A stretch of 64,000 bases of DNA, taken from Simmondsia chinensis. Lineage: Eukaryota > Streptophyta > Magnoliopsida > Caryophyllales > Simmondsiaceae. Made by a program: the position numbers and the translations under genes. Below, in pieces: positions 23,879 to 35,267 of this stretch (within the stretch, counting starts at the first letter, position 1; each line of letters opens with the position of its first letter). A model generated the notes under the pieces. The model did not search any database. It saw only the letters and a list, made by a program, of their open reading frames with translations, and was not told the origin of the DNA. The stretch covers positions 8,708,071 to 8,772,070 of the forward strand of contig JAGTTD010000024.1 of NCBI GenBank assembly GCA_018398585.1, read 5' to 3'.

Positions 23879-24021
23879 CTATCCACACAACACTTTTAAG
23901 ATTCCTTTAATTAAACTAACTTGACACTTAAAAATAATATAACTATGGGAAAAATTTTCAATTATATTCAAAACAGTCTTCCATACCTATCTGTTTCTTT
24001 TTTTTTTTTTTTTTTTGGTTT

Positions 24022-25340
24022 AGTGTTTGTACAGTCGCTGTAAGTACAAAATCAAACAAACATGCACAAATGGGACTCGCAATGACTTGGGAGCAAGCCT
24101 AATTTACAAACCACACATGTTTGACCTTAATCAATCACCTCTACATAGGGTTAATGCTCCTGGAGAATTTGACTTCAGTTTACAGTATTAATGTAAATTC
24201 TACACTTGCTCCAAACAACAACAACAACAACATACCCAATGTCTCAAAGGCTCTTGTATAAGCAGGGTCTGGGGGAGTGGGATGTACGCAGTCTTACCCC
24301 TTCAGGAATACCATAACGAGAGGCTGTTTCCGAGGACCCCCAACCTGAGAAGCGTGAAAGGCATGAAAAGCATGGACAGCATGAAAGCGTGAGAGCAAAA
24401 GCATACATCATCTAGGTGTAAGAGCAAAAACAATGCCACATAGCAAGCATATAGAGATTATATGCAGCAAGCATGTAATACAACAACTAGGTGACAGACA
24501 ATAAGAACATGAAGCAACCAACATACAGAAAAAAGTGTGTAAAAACCAAACAAGGAGACTTTAATTATATTTTTGGTGTTGTTGAGTTTAATAATTCGGC
24601 AGAAAAGTAAATGGACATGGACCTGGCTCATGTGACATTTGAGGTGACAAAGTTGAGTCCACAAACACCTTACCATGTACACTTAAAGGCTAGGAACTGA
24701 GATAGAGACAAAATTAAGAGCTTAACAATTAGCTTAGGTGGGTCAGGTTTTTAAACCTAGCACCCTTGACTTATAATAACTTGAATGAGTTAGAATTTAA
24801 CAAGATTTAGGTGGCGCGAACTGTATTTCTGTCACTGGATTAGGACCAACACAATCAAGGTCGAGCCTAAAAGATGACTCATATATAAATTCACCTAACT
24901 TATCAAGCATTGACACCAGTGTTAAGACTGACGTAAATCAAGCTCAGGCCTTGAATGTCAAAGCCTTAAACTCAAATCTCAACCATTGATTTTTGGGAAC
25001 AAATTAAAAATAGAGAGTTCATAAATTGTATTGCCTTGAAAGAAAGCAAGTACAAGCAATGCTACGCTAGACTAGGCTAAGTTCTGCTATTACTAGGATA
25101 AAGCATAAGTGTGTCATAAATTAAACTTGAAGAACTTTTGTATGGTTGTGTTTGACACTTTGTAACGACATAGTGCCTCTTTATTTATATAAAAATGAAA
25201 TAACTATTGCATCCTAAAATTTTTCCATATCTGCTCCACGTTTGCCTAAAGTCTACTTTCCTGCGCTAAATGGGCATTGATCATGCCTGAAAACATGTGC
25301 TCGAGCCTCTTCTAGAAGCCCCGTATCTGAGTATTTTGCC
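24022..25340. repeat. 1 kb direct repeat, copy A
   Basis: It is collinear with 28042-30318 once the insertions in each are removed. Landmarks shared are AATCAAACAAACATGCA, AATCACCT, TAGGAACTG, GAATGAGTTAGA and GCTACGCT. A TATA-like TTTATATAAAA lies at about 25185. It may be an LTR, but no TG/CA ends or TSD could be fixed. Confidence 0.6.
24217..24545 (-). mobile_element. SINE-like insertion with TTG-repeat tail
   Basis: Relative to copy B (28042-30318) this is an insertion between CCAAAC (24211-24216) and CCAAAC (24546-24551). The minus strand ends in a run of TTG units like the TS SINE of tobacco. The block GGTTGGGGGTCCTCGG-AACAGCCTCTC and TGCGTACATC are shared with the SINE at 52334-52591. 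Its 5' half is different and has no visible A/B box, so it is a distinct or rearranged head on the same 3' body. Confidence 0.6.
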
Positions 25341-25344
25341 TGAG

Positions 25345-25530
25345 ATTCTTCTAGATGCCTCACGTTCATCTGGATATACTTAAGGCCCACGCTTTCTGAT
25401 ATGCATTCCAAGTAACTTGCTTGAGCTTTAGAACCACCTTTATTGCAGCCTTCTTGGAGGTCCCTCGAGCTTGAGCCCCCCTTTTCCCCATCAGCCTTGA
25501 GAGACTGTTATCTCTTGAGGTAACTAGGCT
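25345..25530 (+). repeat. Repeat with an inverted relative at 32690-32875
   Basis: Blocks such as CTTCTAGATG-CACGTTCAT, GATATACTT, GCCCACGCT, AGAACCACCTTT and GAGAG-CTGTTAT occur here on the plus strand and at 32690-32875 on the minus strand in the same order. The pair is 7 kb apart in opposite orientation. The sequence from here to 25950 is otherwise AT-rich with a TATA-like CTATAGATATG near 25790 and reads like the leader of the ORF that follows. Confidence 0.5.
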
Positions 25531-25953
25531 TGAAATACTGTTATTTTTGTATCTAAAGGTCAAGCATGCCTTGAAGATGACCCTATGGTAGAATCATGTC
25601 CTTTTTACCCAAAACAGTGTCGTTCCAGCTCCCTCGATTTTGGGGGTAAAGAAATTCCATCCTTTTAGTCGTTGGTAATTTCAGATTTTCAACGAGTAAA
25701 AATTCGTCTGATTTGACCTTCAATGGCTACAGGGAGCTTGAGAGGGCATTGTTTGACACTTAATTTGCCTTCGCTCTTATGTGTCTATAGATATGACAGT
25801 CAAGGCTTTGAAATTCTTCATAGTTTTCTCTATGCTTTCTCTTAGTTGCAATCAAGAGCTTGGTCACTTGCTCTCACCTTTCAAGCTCTTGTTCTTCTTG
25901 CTAATTGCTTCAACGCTTTTCTTCTAAAGCTTTAGATTCTTCAAACCACGGAA

Positions 25954-26685
25954 ATGGCCCAAATCATGCAAGCTGATAGCCCTATGAAACTCTTAAAACA
26001 TTTGGTCCAATCGGATAATGTGGTGGTCCTAGACAAGCTTCATGTCCTTATTGACTTTACCTCGATCAAGAAGGATCCCTCTTCTTCCCATGAACCATAT
26101 GCCATAGGTCCAATCTTTAAACCTTTTGAGGATGTACCCAGCCTTTCTGATACTTAGAATTCCCTTTTACTTCTTTCTGCCTTTGCAGGTCACTCATAGG
26201 GAGAAAGGTGCATTTGCATGGATTTTGCCCCCTTCAAGGGGTGGATAGTCTTGACGAAGCAGTATGTGTACTGGGTGGATTTCCTAATGCTTCACTACAA
26301 GGCGAAATGGAGGAGTCTTCACATAAATAAGGTGATTAGACTCTCCAAGATCACACTTAGGTTTGACTTTGCCATCATGATAGCCCTAACCTATTGTTGG
26401 AGCGGTGTTAATAACGCTTTTGTCCTCCACGAGAGCTTTCTTGACATTACCTTAGAATACATTGCAGCCTTAATAGGTCTTTTCCGAGGAAGAGCTAAGC
26501 TGCCCTTGCATTGTTTTACTTCAAAAGAGGCTGAGGCTTTTGCCTCTTCTTTTCCTGTGACTTCCTTGTCCATTGGTTATAATACATTTGTTAACTTCTT
26601 TTTTATAGAAGCTCGTGACTATGAACATCTAAACAGGAAGAAGTCTCCTTCTACTTGTTGTGGTTGGATAAGTTTTATTTGCTAA
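25954..26685 (+). pseudogene. Plant-mobile-domain-like ORF pair
   Basis: The first frame (25954-26157) begins MAQIMQADSPMKLLKHL and stops at 26155. A second frame starts at 26218 and runs 155 codons. It contains ALTYCWSGVNNAFVLHESFLDITLEYIAALIGL, which fits the plant mobile domain pattern (W-S...N-x-F...E...I-T-L-x-x-V-A-x-L-x-G-L), a domain found in Tat-type retroelements, some MULEs and MAIN-like genes. Both frames lie between the two 1 kb direct repeats. Later sequence to about 27100 has short frames with stops. It is probably the decayed extra ORF of a mobile element; a host PMD gene is less likely because of the breaks. Confidence 0.4.
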
Positions 26686-27735
26686 CTCTTCCAATACCGT
26701 TCTTAAATCTCTTAAGATGTTGGCTTTAACTTGGCCTTTAGTTCCTGTCCTCTAGCTTTGGGACCATTACTCTTGGTGTAAGTTTATGGTTGCCTTAGGG
26801 ACATCATAGAGAAGAGCTATGTTGTTCAATTAGGAGAACCCTTATGACTGGTCCAATTATGGGCCCAAGCCTATTTTTCCCAGGTTTGTCATAGAGGCCC
26901 TTTCATCCCCATAGGTGATGCTGTCAGCTGTTATGGGGAGCAATTGGCACCCATGGAGGTCCTTTTGCCTTTAAGGTGGTTCTTTGATCAGTACCTTGTT
27001 AATGACTCCTTAGAGTAGGTCAGGGGACCAATGGACTCCGTTCAAGAAGAGGAAACTTGGCCCTTTCTAGTTCAGGAAACTAAACCTAAATCTTGACGCC
27101 TCCGTAGACATCAATGCTCAAACCTAGCAAGCGACCTTGTGCCCCCAAGACTTCCCTTTTTTCACGAGACTCATCTTAGTGTTAATTCTTATAGGCTTGG
27201 GTTGTTTTCCAAGCAATTAGGGATGGTCCGAGACTTTCCCTTCCCAGCATACTGACAAAGAACCTTTGGTGGGCTAAGAGGACCTTCATGCGGATTTCTC
27301 AGTTTAGATCAGCCTATGGGTATTGTGTTCCATGCAGGTATGCCCCGTCCACTACCCCTCATTTTTCAGCATGGTTTCAAGCATATTGATTCTCTTTGGA
27401 GGCCAGAGGTGCCAAGCAATATTTTACTCTTTCTCTAGAGCTTGCAAGTACTAGCTCGAGAGCCATACAACCATTTATCTTCCCTCTTTATCACTCAATT
27501 TATTGCTTTGATTTAATTTATGTCTATTGGGTTTTAGATCTTAAAATGAGAAACTAAGGGCTATTTGACAGTATAAAACATTTTTTCTATCCATTCCCAG
27601 TTTTCCTTTTCATCTCCTATTTTCCAATTTTTTGAAAACTAAGAATGATACATAAATAGCACCCATAAATCCGAAATTGAATAATATGACTTGAACCCAG
27701 CTTGAACAATAATGTCATTGGTTTGAAAGTTTAAT
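26686..27735. other. Downstream of the PMD-like ORF, no clear gene
   Basis: Up to about 27470 the base composition stays coding-like (mixed GC, pieces of open frame) and may be the rest of the PMD-type protein in several frames. From 27540 the sequence CTATTTGACAGTATAAAAC and AT-rich palindromic stretches look like the edge of a MITE. No boundary could be fixed. Confidence 0.35.
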
Positions 27736-27737
27736 AT

Positions 27738-28041
27738 GATACATAATGTGGTTTTAATGTGTATGTAAAACCGTGCACTCGCAAATGAGCAAGTCATAGC
27801 TATGGCGGGTATATGGGTGTCGTATAAACAAGTCATCAGTGTAAAGTTGGATTCCATGATTATCGAGCAATTAAAATAAAGGTTTTTGCAGAGAATGTGA
27901 GTGGTTAACTAAATTAAAAGAACTAAATAGTAAATTGAAGTCGCCAATCAATCTAAGTTAGTTTAGGGTATGCATTGAGATCAGCCCAACTCGGATCCTT
28001 TCATTATATGTCATCTCAATAGCACTAACAAATTCCTTTGA
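27738..28041 (-). repeat. Fragment of the Athila-like LTR
   Basis: It follows the first 300 plus-strand bases of 22258-23878 (TGTATGTAAAACC...TGCACTCGCAA, ATATGGGTGTCGTAT, TAGTTTAGGGTATG) at lower identity. Only the LTR 3' end is present, joined directly to direct repeat copy B. Confidence 0.6.
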
Positions 28042-30318
28042 GTTTGGTTCTTTGCTGTTTAGTGTGTGTGTGGTCGCCTTAAATACAAAAATCAAACAAA
28101 CATGCAAAAAGGGGATTCGCAGTGATGTGGGAGTTAGCCTCAATTCCAAACCGCATGTTGTTGACCTCAAACAATCACCTTTTGAAAAGGGTTGGTGCTT
28201 TAGGTGAATTCAACTTCGATTTGCAATATTAACATGGATTTTACTCTTGCTCCAATTAAGGAGACTTTTTATATATTTTTGTGCATTTTTTAGTTAAAGT
28301 TTTAACAGAAATTTATACGGATATAGACCCGGCTTAAGTGGCAGCTAGGGTGACGGAGCTGAGCCCACATACACCTTTCCTCAAACACTTAAAAGCTAGG
28401 AACTGGGTTGGAGAAAAACTCAAGAGCTCAACAGTTCACTTACAAGCTTGAGTAAATATGATTTTTAAGCCTGGCACCCTTGAATTGTAATAACTCGAAT
28501 GAGTTAGAGTTTGACAAGATTTAGGTAGAGCAAACCGTATTTGGGTCGCTGGATGAGGACCAACACAATTAAGGTCAAGCCTTGGCTGTCAAAGCCCTTA
28601 AAATCGATGACTCAAACCTAAGTTCACCTAATTTAGCAAGTAATGACACTAGTATTAAGAACAACGCAATCAAGGTCAAGCCTTAGCCCTCAAAGGCTTA
28701 AACCAATGCCTCAAATCTTAACTCGCCGATTGTTGGGAATAGATTAAAAAGAAGTGTCCATAACATGGTTATCAGAATCGCGATCAGGATTGTAGGATCT
28801 ACGATCCTACTAAGCCCAATCGACCCGGATCGTGTAAAAAATCACAAAAAAGTAGAATCGCAAAAAATTGAAATAGGATCGGTACAGAATCGGTAGGATC
28901 GATGATTCTGACCGATCCTACCGATTCTGATAACAAAAAATTATAAAATTTTTAAAAAAAAAATTTACCCAAAAACACCCAGCCCCCCACCCCGTGTTTC
29001 TCTCTACTCCCTCACTCCACCAATCCATCCCCTTTCCCCTTTCGCTTTTCCCTTAACCCTAACCCCAACCAAACCCAACCAACAACCACCGATCACCACC
29101 AGAACGCCAGGCGACACCACCCCACCGACCGACTGCCGCCAGCCACGCCACCGACCGACTGCCACCAGCCAAGTTCTGACACGACCATAGCTTATTTTCT
29201 TTTTGGGTAAAAATTTCTAATTTTTGTTTAATTTCTTATTCTTCTAGTATATTATTGAGTTACTTGGTAATTGTTTTGATTTACATTTTGTTTATTTTAA
29301 GCTTGATTTTGTTTGCTTTGTTTAATTTCTAATTTTTTCAAAGAAGTTTTGCTTTGTTATCTAAGTATACCCATTTGAACTTTTGTGTTGAATTGTTGAT
29401 TACTTGATTGTAGTCAATTTTATTAATTTTATTATATTTCTTTAACTTTATAATGCAATATATTGTTCCCTAGTTTTAATGTTAACTTGATTGTTGATTT
29501 ATATTATGTATTGAACTAAAAATTTATTTAACTTATTAATATCATATTCATTAATTATGAATGCCTCCTCTTTTTAATTTTAGTCTTTAAGTTTGTAGAT
29601 GATGCTACCATTGGGGTTGATTCTCTTGGTGATGGCGGTGTTTCTATTGGTGATGATAGTACAAAACAAATACCAATACTGCAAATGATATTGATGACAA
29701 CAATTTTGATTTTGAATATTAGTTCGATGGTATTGCTAGTTTGAATGTATGTTTGCTTGATGTACCTCTATTAATTTTGTACTTATGGATTTTTAATGTG
29801 TTATGAAATTAATTTTTTTTGCACTTTTTGATGTTCTTTATTGTATATTTGAGGCTTATAATGCAATTTTTATGGATACAAGCTAGTGTTTTACACAAAA
29901 AATTGAATCTTACGATTCTCGGATCCCGATCCTGAGGACCCCTCACCGATCCTACGTAGAATCCCGATTCTGACAACCTTGGTCCATAATTGAAACCCAA
30001 AATTCTGTATTTCCTTGGAAGAAAGCATGTACAAAGTGTGCTACGCTTTGCTAAACTAGGCTAAGTTACACTACTCCTAAGTAAAAAGGCACAAATATGC
30101 TATAAAAGAAAACTTGAAGAAGTTTGTATGGTGTTGTTGAACTCATTACAACTACAATAATGTCTGTTATTTGTAGAAAAACAAAATAACATATGAATCT
30201 TACAGTCCTGGCATATCCTTCTCACATTTGCCTCAACTCTTCTTTGGTGCACAAAATGTGAGTTAGATCGTGCCCTAAAAGCATGCGCTCTTTTTGGAAG
30301 CCCCATGTCCATGTAAAT
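28042..30318. repeat. 1 kb direct repeat, copy B, carrying a hAT element
   Basis: It is collinear with 24022-25340 up to AAGCCCCATGTCCATG. It lacks the TTG-tailed SINE but contains the 1.2 kb hAT at 28764-29981. About 3 kb separates the two copies. Confidence 0.6.
28764..29981. mobile_element. hAT-type DNA transposon, non-autonomous, 1,218 bp
   Basis: The 8-bp TSD GTCCATAA is exact at 28756-28763 and 29982-29989. The ends are inverted repeats: CATGGTTATCAGAATCG on the left and, on the minus strand, CAAGGTTGTCAGAATCG on the right. Subterminal DNA is full of GGATC/GATCC and AATCG motifs. Near 29590-29730 a short exon-like piece (VDSLGDGGVSIGDD...) may be left from a transposase gene, but no dimerisation domain is seen. 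Related to the older copy at 62-3050. Confidence 0.85.
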
Positions 30319-31203
30319 TGCCGGAGTTTTCAATGAAAATTTAATTCCATGGAATTGGGCAGTGGAATTGTAATTTTTCCTTGCAGGTGAACCAAACAAC
30401 AGAATTGGAATTCTAGAACCTAATTATAGTCTCAACCCTAATTTCAAACTCTAATTCCATACTCTAAATACAGCCTTAGGGTATGTTTGGTAATAGAGAA
30501 TTTTTCAGTTTTTAAGAAAAATTTTCATGGAAAATTGTTCAACGGTGTTCAACGGTCTAGTTTTTTTAATTGGAGAAATTAGAAAACAATTTTCCATTTT
30601 TTCCCTATTCTCTCACAAATTTGAAAAATAGTTTTCTAAATTTTCTTTACAAAATAGAAAACTTGTTTTCCAACTTTTGCTTCACCCTCCTTTCTTATTT
30701 TCATACTACTCAACTATTTTATTATATTTTTCTATATACCTCCTCTTACGCAAATGATTTTGGATACGTAAGGCTAGATTCCCAATTTGGAAGGCGATAA
30801 ATGATTTTCAAGGCAGAGGACGCATAAGAGGATCATTTGTAGCTTTCATTTTCATAGTACTCGCATATTTTATAATACTTTTCTATAGACATCGTCTCCT
30901 CCTTGGCCTCTTATGTAAATGATTTTGGGATACTTAAAGCTAAATTCCCAATCTTGAAAGTGACAAATGATTTTTAAAGCAGATGACGCATAAGAGGAGA
31001 TTGCGCGTTGTTTAATTATATACACTTATCTTTGCAAAATGTGATAGAGTAGGCTTTTGGGATACTTAAGGCTAGGTACCCAATTTTAAAAGCGATACCA
31101 AACTATCCATTAAGATGACAAATGTTGATTCCTATATCTTGTTGTATTTTACATAATTTTTTTCGAATGGAAGACTCGGCAGATACATTATTTGGCTCAT
31201 ATG
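30319..31203. other. AT-rich stretch with MITE-like edges, no gene
   Basis: The phrases TAGGGTATGTTTGGTAAT (30478) and GTGAACCAAACAACAGAATTGG (30387, opposite sense) are typical ends of plant MITEs. A block with TGATTTT, CGCATAAGAGGA and TTTATGTAAATGATTTTGG occurs twice (30750-30870 and 30910-31020). The plus-strand frame at 30570-30800 is low complexity and not a gene. Confidence 0.4.
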
Positions 31204-31211
31204 GCAGAAAT

Positions 31212-31566
31212 TAGAGGTGTATTTGAGCCGAGCCTAGCTTTAAGCTGGGTTCAAAGCTCGCCAAGCTTTTAAAGTTTGGGCTCGAGCTCTGCTCGTTCTA
31301 AACTCAATGAGTTTCAAATTGAGCTTGCAATATTTTGGCTCATATGAGCTTAATATAGGTTCATCTTTGCTCGTTTAAGCTCAAGCTCGACTTATTTACT
31401 CTCCAATATAGCTTCATTGGCTAATATTTAAGCAAAAATATAGTATTAAAAAAAGCTCTTGAGCTTCACTAGACTTGGGCTTGGCTCAATAAAACAAACG
31501 AGCTGGCTTGAGTTGGCTCAAGCTCAAAGCAAGCTGAGCTTTTTGAGCTTTATGATGACGCCCACA
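31212..31566. mobile_element. GAGCTC-rich MITE with 8-bp TSD
   Basis: The octamer GCAGAAAT flanks it at 31204-31211 and 31567-31574. The ends TAGAGGTGTA and, inverted, TGTGGGCGTC match partly. The interior is dominated by self-complementary GAGCTC, AAGCTC and GGCTCGAGCT words that can fold into long hairpins. Fragments of similar sequence occur at 4136-4200 and 49400-49860. TSD length suggests hAT. Confidence 0.6.
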
Positions 31567-31802
31567 GCAGAAATGATACAGTGGTCCCTAATAAGAACGA
31601 TATTCTTGTTGTATTGGTGGGCGTAGAGGTGGACGTGGCCTAAGCAATGCAAATGAGCAATCAATTATCAATTAATAGTGGAACGATTACAACAATCGGT
31701 AGAGCAGAAGTTATATATTGTATGTTTAGACTGTATTTGTAATTTATTTTGATAATAACTTACTCTTTTTTGTTAATAATTTACGGGCATTACTTAGGCA
31801 TA

Positions 31803-32530
31803 TTGATGTGCCTTATATTTTATATCATTTATTCCTCAATCCTATAATATTTTTTGCTATTACATATGTCTTGTAGTATAATCTTTGTATATTTAAGCTT
31901 GATACGTGTTAGAGCAAGGCTATCTTGTAAAGTGAAGAAAACGAGCTACAACTGTAAAGACTACTTTGAGAAACTTGACCACATGCTAAAAAATTCCCCA
32001 TTAGATCAAGATTTGGCTTTCAAATCTTTTATTTTTGGCTCCCTTGACAATGGCTAGTGAAATGGGCAGCGAAAGATCTTTTTTTTAGGGGTCATGAATT
32101 GGGCCAGGAGTTGATCCCCTAAGGCACACCACGCCTCTATAAATAGGAGAGGGTGACCTAGTTTTCCCCACTTTTTGCTCTTCATTCACTTCTCCACCCT
32201 CCTCGGGCCGCCAAGAGAGATCCGAATTCTCACGAAACTGAAGTGTAAGTGATAAGGTTTCGGGAATCGAGCAAGAGCCAAATCAACATTGATCGAGGGA
32301 GTCATAAACCCAGAAGTTTTCTTTTCCTTTTCTGTTTTGAATATGTGATTTACAAGACTCTATGGAATAGATTCATAGTTTAGGGATGAAGGATAGATAG
32401 TCGTCCGGATCCAAATTTATGTTTTATTCACAATAATAACTTATTTTATAATAGGCTTTCATGTATGGTTAGAGTTCAGGTTGTACCCAACCTTGAACAC
32501 TAACTTTTATACAAATTAATACTAAATGAG
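31803..32530 (+). repeat. Truncated Athila-like LTR, opposite orientation
   Basis: It begins TGATGTGCCTTATATTTTAT, the LTR start, and follows the reverse complement of 22258-23878 through CTCCTCGGGCCGCCAAG, CGAGGGAGTCAT and CATAGTTTAGGGATGAA to the TTGTACCCAACCTTGA block. The last third of the LTR is missing. Confidence 0.65.
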
Positions 32531-32689
32531 TGACAAAGTGTTTATACCCCATACTCGAGGAAGTTGGGACAACACCATTTTGATACTAAAGGACATATAT
32601 CTGCCACATGGGGCCATCCTCGAGGGATTTTTGGCCTTTAATTATTAAGATAACAGGGTCCTGAACCCAGTTGCTTAAAGAGTTAAATC

Positions 32690-32875
32690 CGTAATGAAAT
32701 AACAACCTCTCAGGATGGTTGATGAGGGTAAAAAAACTCGAGCTTGAGGAACTTCCCAAAAGGCTATAAGAAAGGTGGTTCTGATGCCCGAGACAGTTAC
32801 ATGAAGTGCATATCGAGGAGCGTGGGCTTCAAGTATACCCAAATGAACGTAGGACATCTAGAAGGAATAATTTCT
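32690..32875 (-). repeat. Inverted relative of 25345-25530
   Basis: The minus strand shares CTTCTAGATG, CGTTCAT-TGG-TATACTT, GCCCACGCT and AGAACCACCTTT in order with 25345-25530. Probably a fragment of the same repeat family inserted the other way round. Between 32531 and 32690 no gene is seen. Confidence 0.5.
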
Positions 32876-32919
32876 AATTAGGTGGGGATAAGAAATTGTA
32901 ATTCTAAAAATAATTTTAT

Positions 32920-33600
32920 TGACCTAAAATTCTAAATGACCTCACTTGATTAACCCAAACCCAAGATGACATAAAATCTAAAGACTTAAGACAACCTAAA
33001 ATTTGACTCAAAACCTTTAAATCACACAACTCGAATGACTTGAACTTAAAATGACTGTAATCACTTTAGTTTAAAGTCTGAAGTACCCCAACCCGATTGA
33101 CCTCAAACTTGAGATGACTCAAATCAAAAAAATGAAATTAGTCACTTGAATGTGATGTAAACAAGATTAGCCGAAGTGGAAATGATCCCATGAAATTGAC
33201 CTAAAACTTAATATAACCAAATCTAATATGACCTGACCCATCTTAAACTCAACCTAACACGACTCAAAACTGAAAATGATACAACTCATTTGTTCCGAAA
33301 CTAAGATGACTCGAGTTTCAAATGACCTAAATCAACCAGCCCGATCGATTCTAGCCTGAATCTTGAAAATTCCTAACTCGATTAATTGAAAATCCGAGAT
33401 AACGAAAACAATAAATGACCCGATGCGATACTTGACCCAATTTGACTCGAAATTGAATAACCCGAACTCAAAGTGAATTGCTCCAACCATAATAACTTGA
33501 ATGCAATGTTAACTGCTTCGATCAAAATTCAACTGTAATTCATTTAAAATTCAAAATACTCAAACTCGATTGACCAATACCTCTTGATGATTCAAATTAT
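32920..33600. repeat. Degenerate minisatellite, about 30-bp phrase
   Basis: Words such as AAATGACC, AACTCGA, CTTAAAATGAC, AACCCGATTGACCT recur with loose spacing of roughly 25-35 bases for 680 bp. Copies are too diverged for an exact count. The array at 33960-34430 uses the same words. Confidence 0.6.
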
Positions 33601-33959
33601 TATGTAATTCTAATTCCGACCTCCCATTCCTTTGATAAACCAAATAATAAAATTTTAATTCCACAAGAATTAGAATTAAAATTGTAATTTCACAATCAAA
33701 TTCCAATTACATGTACCAAATGGAGCCTAAAGGTCTCCTCGAAATTAAAACATACGAATGCTTCGGAGATCTGGCATTTACACCTCCCTACAGTAAAACA
33801 AGCATGAGTGCATTCAATCTCCAGTACAACTCAGAGAAAACAGAAAAACCGTATTTTCTAAAAAGAATGACACAGAAGATTCTTTGAATGTGCTTTTGAA
33901 CGAAACATATTATTTTATTAAAGAATTTTCTAAGAAGCTAAAAATTTATGAAGGTATGG
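33601..33959. other. Spacer with MITE-like edge
   Basis: AATTCCAATTACATGTACCAAATGGAGCC (read as two parts around 33700-33725) resembles the right end of a TTTGGT-type MITE. No frame or RNA gene is visible. Confidence 0.35.
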
Positions 33960-34430
33960 TCTGACATTAAGCTGGCAAACTATAACCTGTTTGACCCGAC
34001 TGAACTTAACTCAACCTGAATTGAGCCAAAATCCGGAATGACTTGACCCGAATTAGACATGACCCGTGATGAAGCAAGACCCCCCCCCCCCCCCCCCCCC
34101 CCCCCAAAATGACCTAAGTAGAAACCTAATATATTATAAAATCTAAATAATAGGTTAATTATAATCAATTTATTTTGTAATTTTAGTTTAATTTTCAAGT
34201 TCGAATAAATATATTATCAAAATAACCTGATAGGTCAACTTAAAATCAAACCCGACCGAAGGATGACCCAACCCGAGGTTAATCCAACCCAACTTGACCC
34301 AACCCGACGTCAACCCAAACCCAAGGATAACCCGACCCGAGCCTGACCGAACCCGAATTTGACTTGACCCGAGATAGACCCGACTTAACATTAACCCTAC
34401 GGAAGCCGACCTGATCCGATTGCCAGGTCT
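33960..34430. repeat. ACCCGA-type minisatellite with C26 run
   Basis: Words AACCCGACC, GACTTGACCCGA and CCAACCCGA recur through the stretch. It is interrupted at 34080-34105 by 26 consecutive C. It ends just downstream of the INT1 stop codon (about 180 bases) on the gene's 3' side, so INT1 transcripts may terminate at its edge. Confidence 0.6.
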
Positions 34431-34607
34431 AGTCTGGCACATATATACAAAGTATTGAATTCAAAGGCAAAGTGCAAGGCCGCAAGTCCACAACCAGCCA
34501 TCAAATACAAGATCCACAGAGGAGGTAACTTGTTTTGAAACAATACATAAATTTCACACAACTCCAAAATGCAGGAGCGGTATAAGGACTCGAATGTATG
34601 ATCGATC

Positions 34608-35267
34608 CTATGACTCATCCTGACCCTCGTCTTTGTCTTCATCCTGATACTGGTCCCCAACTTCTAGAAGGCTTTGGGTGTTGCTGGAGCGCCCCCAGGC
34701 CCACTCCTTCCAAATTACCTCGACTTCCTCAAATGTCAACGCTTTCGTCTCGGGAACGTAAACGAAGAAGAAGGCCATCACTGAGATCCCCGCAATGATG
34801 GCGAAAGTTGCCCCTGTCCCCACTGCCTCGGAAATAGATAGGAAGGACTCAGAGACAATGACATTGCAGACCCAGTTCACCGTGGCTGCCATGCCCCCAC
34901 ATATCCCCCGAAAGGCCTGCGGGTACACCTCAGAATTCACGGTCCAGCGCACGGGCCCCATCCCAGCTGAGAAGAAGGTGATGTAGAAGGCTAAACCGAC
35001 CACGGCAAGAACCCCGGATAGGTTAAAGAAGAATGAAACCGCGAGGATAATGAGGGACACAAACACCCCGGAGAGGCTTGTGAGGGCCAATGAGCGCCGC
35101 CCCATGTGGTCAATCAGGTAGATACCCAGGATCGAACCGGCGGCATTTAGGCCTGCAACAATGAGAGAGAGGAGAAGGGCAAGGCGGTTAGCATGGAAGC
35201 CGGCCATCTGAACGATTGTTGGGCTGTAGTACATTACTGTGTTGATGCCAGTGAGCTGCTGAAAGGC
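34608..35267 (-). CDS. INT1: INT1 exon 6
   Basis: 219 codons and stop, residues 281-499, TM7-TM12 and the acidic C-tail ([18 protein letters not shown]). Acceptor TTGCAG|GCCTTTC. The TM10 signature reads [12 protein letters not shown] instead of GMGPVPWTVNSE. The TM9-TM10 loop is short, as in INT1. GC content is clearly higher than in the flanking intron. Confidence 0.93.
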   Translation of the reverse strand, partial: AFQQLTGINTVMYYSPTIVQMAGFHANRLALLLSLIVAGLNAAGSILGIYLIDHMGRRSLALTSLSGVFVSLIILAVSFFFNLSGVLAVVGLAFYITFFSAGMGPVRWTVNSEVYPQAFRGICGGMAATVNWVCNVIVSESFLSISEAVGTGATFAIIAGISVMAFFFVYVPETKALTFEEVEVIWKEWAWGRSSNTQSLLEVGDQYQDEDKDEGQDES

